64,000 nucleotides of DNA from assembly GCA_905250025.1 (NCBI GenBank), contig CAJNOJ010000084.1, positions 310,001 through 374,000 on the forward strand. Direction: 5' to 3'. Positions 61,201-64,000 of the stretch are shown piece after piece; position 1 is the first letter of the stretch, and each line of letters begins with the position of its first letter. Below the pieces are notes generated by a model, which had not been told where the DNA came from, did not search any database, and saw nothing but the letters and a program-made list of their open reading frames with translations. The position numbers were made by a program, and so were the translations under genes. The stretch comes from Adineta ricciae. Taxonomy: Eukaryota; Rotifera; Eurotatoria; Adinetida; Adinetidae.

Positions 61201-63869
61201 TGCTCGGAAACTGTTTGTAGCTCGTTCATTAATCCACCGAGTTCATTGAAAGATTTTGATGATATAGGCGATTTGATACTTTCAAGTGGCTCATCAAGTT
61301 GATCCTCTAATTTTTCTTCCATGTCTTGCAGTTCAACAACAAGATTGGTTAATTCAGTAACAGATCTTGCTGTAATAATTTGCGGAATGCCAATATGAGA
61401 TGTTTTATTTTCTGATACACCGGAAGACGACGACGATGATGACGACGATCGAGGGCGGAAATGATGAATTTGATGTTCAAGTGTTTGTAATTCTTGAACG
61501 AGATCACCGAGTTCTTGTGCTGATTTGGATGCGACAACATCCGTGACGAAGAGATAAGGTTGATCAGATATTTGTGGAATTAATTTTTCATTTTCTTCGT
61601 TCTCGTCGTCCGACGATAAATACCCATCGGAATTTGCTTCATCATTATGCTCACTGCTCGTTGATGAAAATTCACTTGGAGTAAGTTCATTATCATATTT
61701 AATCAATGCGCTTTCTATAGCATGTTGAACGAGTTGAACAGCTGTTTTGTAATATAATTGTTCTTGTTCGTATTCAATGGCTTCCGAAATTGCGCCATTC
61801 AGGATTCTTCCTACGATTTCATTTGATGCCTGTCGAAGACGTGCTTCATATTCGGATGAATAAGACTCATTTTCATTGGGTGGATCAGTTGGCATCGAAT
61901 TGGCTTCATTACTTTCATCTTCACGTTTATCTTCATCGTCTTGTTCCAAAGATGGAGGAGAGACGAAGATAAAAGCAATTTCATTTGGAGACTTTCTGGT
62001 AGAGAAATCTTCCTGTACTGGTTCACGAACCTTCTCCACAACTGTTTCATCCTCTTCGATTATTGTCGGATGGCGTGATTTATTCAATTGATCTTCGACG
62101 AAAGTAGATGGGGGCAATTTCTCGATTTCATGTATGATTTCACAGAGCGATGATTTTGAATGTCGTCGTTCGGTTGTAATGAATGATTCCGCAAGAATCT
62201 CTTCTTCTTCGTCGTGCGTTGGTTGCTTCTCGATCTTCGACGGTTTCCTTGACCAAGATGCAGCAAGCATCAGATCACTCATGATCTCTCGAAGATTTTC
62301 AATTGACAGAGGTGGTGAATTTGGTTCAGGTGGATTCTCTGCAGAGTTTTTGACGAACAACGAACGCTGCGAATCACCTTCATAGAAAACTTCACCTGAC
62401 ACAAGTGGTTTTTCGGGAACTAAAGGCTTCTTCTTCGGTGAATGGTCGGTATCTTTATTCGGGTCCACATGATGGTATAACGAACGATTGACATCACCTT
62501 CATAGAAACTGGAAGCACTAATTCGAGCATCTTCGGGTATTAGTCGCCGGTGATTCGGTGGAGTAGCTGGTGTCTTCTTGGGTTTGAGTGTTTTATCGCC
62601 TTCGAAAAAGACATCACTTGTAATGACTGGATTTTCTGGAATCAAACGTCTAGGTTGTGGCTTCGGAGATATTTTGTATTCGTTGGAACTGGTATCTTCG
62701 TCGATGGTTTGTATCAATTCTAATTTATCTTCGAATTCACTGATTAAATCTCGTTGAGATTGTGTATCATTTGTTTTAACTTGTTCGATAATATGTTGTA
62801 AACTATTGAGGTCATTTTCAAATAAATCAACAAAGTCATATTGGTTTGGCATATGTTTTTGAGTGCATTGACTTTCTAGCTCGCTTAGTAGATAGTCAAC
62901 ATGAAGTCGATCTTGTCTGCTGAAGTAAAGTGTGTGTAGAATGAATTTCAAATCGTTGACTTTCTTCTGTAATGTATTTAGAACTGCTGGCGTCAGAGAT
63001 TTGTGTCGCAATTGATCAATGATTAAATAGATTTCTTCGATTTTATTTTCGAATTTTTCAAATTGATCTTCATGTTGAAGTAATGATGACGAACGGATGG
63101 TTTTCATCTCAGATAATTGCTCATAACGATCCAGCAGTAGACTTTCATCTTCGTCGGAAATGGAACCGTGACTTCGCTCTTGTTTTTCTTCGTCGAGAGC
63201 ATCGGTGTCACTATCGAATTCGAAACTATCGGGTAGTTTGATAGCTGCACGTTTCATAACAGGTGAGGAAAATTTTTGCAAATGTTCTTGCACTTGCGAA
63301 TCAGGAATGGGTTGAGCGACCCAGAATGAGTTCACTGCTTTAACAACGATATAGTGACTTCTAGGTGACTGAGCATCGTAGTGAAGTTCTAAACAATCTG
63401 GTAGTTTTTCATTCGACGGAGATGTTTGAATAGCCAACGATTGTTGAAGGAGATTTGTTCGAGATGTATCAAACGGTGATGTCGTACTATCGACTTTATG
63501 ATGAGCATCAAATTGTCCTTTGAGAGATTCAAGTATTGTGCCAGTAATGGCAGTTACACCTTCATTAACTGCCAAACGTGAACGCAGAACAGATAATTCA
63601 TGTTCGGCAGTTAGTAATTCTGACTGTAATAGAGGGGATTCTTTTTCAATCATATTAGTTATATTCTGTTCGAACGATAATTTCGTAGGTAAGGGTAGCC
63701 GGCGTCGAGAATTTGATGATGATGATGTTGATGACGGCAAAGCATTATCGAGGTCTTTAGATTTGTCTTGCTGTTCGGTAGTAATCGGAGGTTCTTCATT
63801 CACGTTCGTAGTTGTCGAAGAGATTTTATTGAATTGTTGAAATGGTACATTGGAATTTTTACTCGGCAT
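58263..63869 (-). CDS. Giant Ser/acid-rich protein with candidate PKA-anchoring helices (AKAP-like)
   Basis: Two long exons: 63869-61021, then a 91-base intron, then 60929 to the stop at about 58263, roughly 1,850 residues. The start is MPSKNSNVPFQQFNKISS. Most of the chain is disordered, with Ser runs, DEEE runs and PPPPPPP near 59580-59600. It contains three copies of a motif around 62380-62655 (RRLIPENPVITSDVFFEGD, RRLIPEDARISASSFYEGD, KPLVPEKPLVSGEVFYEGD) and three copies of a helical motif around 61180-61545 (KSAQELGDLVQELQTLE and relatives). Amphipathic helices fit the RII-binding pattern of A-kinase anchoring proteins: SNEIVGRILNGAISEAIEYE, YKTAVQLVQHAIESALIKY, and TIANNLVHQVLNDAVSELN. 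Role is an inference: scaffold for PKA. The second exon holds an 86-base assembly gap flanked by a duplicated 85-base segment. No known family name can be given. Confidence 0.7.
58320..58404 (+). repeat. 85-base segment duplicated across an assembly gap (copy 1)
   Basis: Identical, as read, to 58512-58596. Both encode KKYPSYPGSLGASHIPSSSS on the minus strand, with the same Ser-rich continuation. Confidence 0.85.
58426..58511. other. Assembly gap (86 N)
   Basis: A run of N interrupts the second exon of the giant minus-strand gene. The base stretch just before it (accaccaccaccgcc) is low complexity and differs from the other flank. Confidence 0.99.
58512..58596 (+). repeat. 85-base segment duplicated across an assembly gap (copy 2)
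   Basis: Same sequence as 58320-58404, on the other side of the gap. This copy continues in frame into the rest of the exon (minus strand, towards higher coordinates). Confidence 0.85.
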
Positions 63870-64000
63870 TGTTGATGGAAGTTTAGCGGATGTTATGGTA
63901 GTAGCGTAAGGAGTGGAAAAAGAAGGAAATGTAGAAGAAAAGAGAAAAGAAGAATTTAATAATAACGATGGTTCTGATAATGATGATGATGATGGTGGTG
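63870..64000. other. 5' flank of the giant gene, window edge
   Basis: AG-rich, ending in a (GAT)n(GGT)n-like run at 63978-64000. No gene is supported. Confidence 0.5.

Overview
The window is nuclear DNA of a small-genome animal. Nearly all protein-coding genes are metazoan orthologs split by short introns, typically about 45-65 bases, with GT-AG ends, and the genes sit close together on both strands. The AT-rich base composition, the very short introns, a tandem pair of divergent 7TM receptors and acceptor-like sites just upstream of many start codons (as expected for spliced-leader trans-splicing) fit a bdelloid rotifer best. That assignment is an inference from style, not a database result. 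There is no bacterial, viral or CRISPR content. One short assembly gap (86 N) lies in a coding exon.

Layout. 0.6-4.8 kb: an orphan four-helix membrane protein, a lysosomal PPT1-type thioesterase, a 716-bp foldback repeat, and a RING1/RNF2 Polycomb ubiquitin ligase. 4.9-7.0 kb: SRP54 in 12 exons. 7.9-10.2 kb: two tandem 7TM receptors. 10.3-12.4 kb (minus): NAT9 and SIRT4. 12.6-19.3 kb: the large N-recognin E3 ligase UBR3, head to head with SIRT4. 20.0-22.0 kb: a SET protein with two MYND fingers. 22.3-24.6 kb (minus): cystathionine beta-synthase. 25.4-29.8 kb (minus): a USP25/28-type deubiquitinase. 30.9-35.5 kb: RPB9, a PPP1R37-like PP1 regulator and a HAL2/SAL1-type bisphosphate nucleotidase, tightly packed like an operon. 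36.3-38.7 kb (minus): a protein with a nuclear-receptor ligand-binding domain but no visible DNA-binding domain. It is followed by 4.8 kb of apparently noncoding DNA. 43.5-50.1 kb: a CABIT-domain (GAREM/THEMIS-like) protein, a Tubby-like protein, and an EB1 gene with alternative exons. 50.7-52.1 kb (minus): an orphan single-pass membrane protein. 53.2-57.6 kb: an orphan small protein and CCDC17. 58.3-63.9 kb (minus): a very large Ser/acid-rich protein with candidate PKA-anchoring helices.

The genes do not form one pathway. They are housekeeping, ubiquitin-system (RNF2, UBR3, USP25/28), chromatin (RNF2, SET-MYND) and cytoskeletal/ciliary genes (EB1, Tubby-like, CCDC17). The most notable points are: (i) an EB1 gene whose third coding exon exists in two copies that must be spliced mutually exclusively, plus two alternative C-terminal ends, only one of which has the acidic-tyrosine tail; (ii) the receptor gene without a visible DNA-binding domain; (iii) closely packed co-directional genes with a poly(A) signal followed within tens of bases by a splice-acceptor motif and the next start codon; (iv) a SET protein with two MYND fingers and a candidate 25-nt intron; (v) a giant candidate AKAP.
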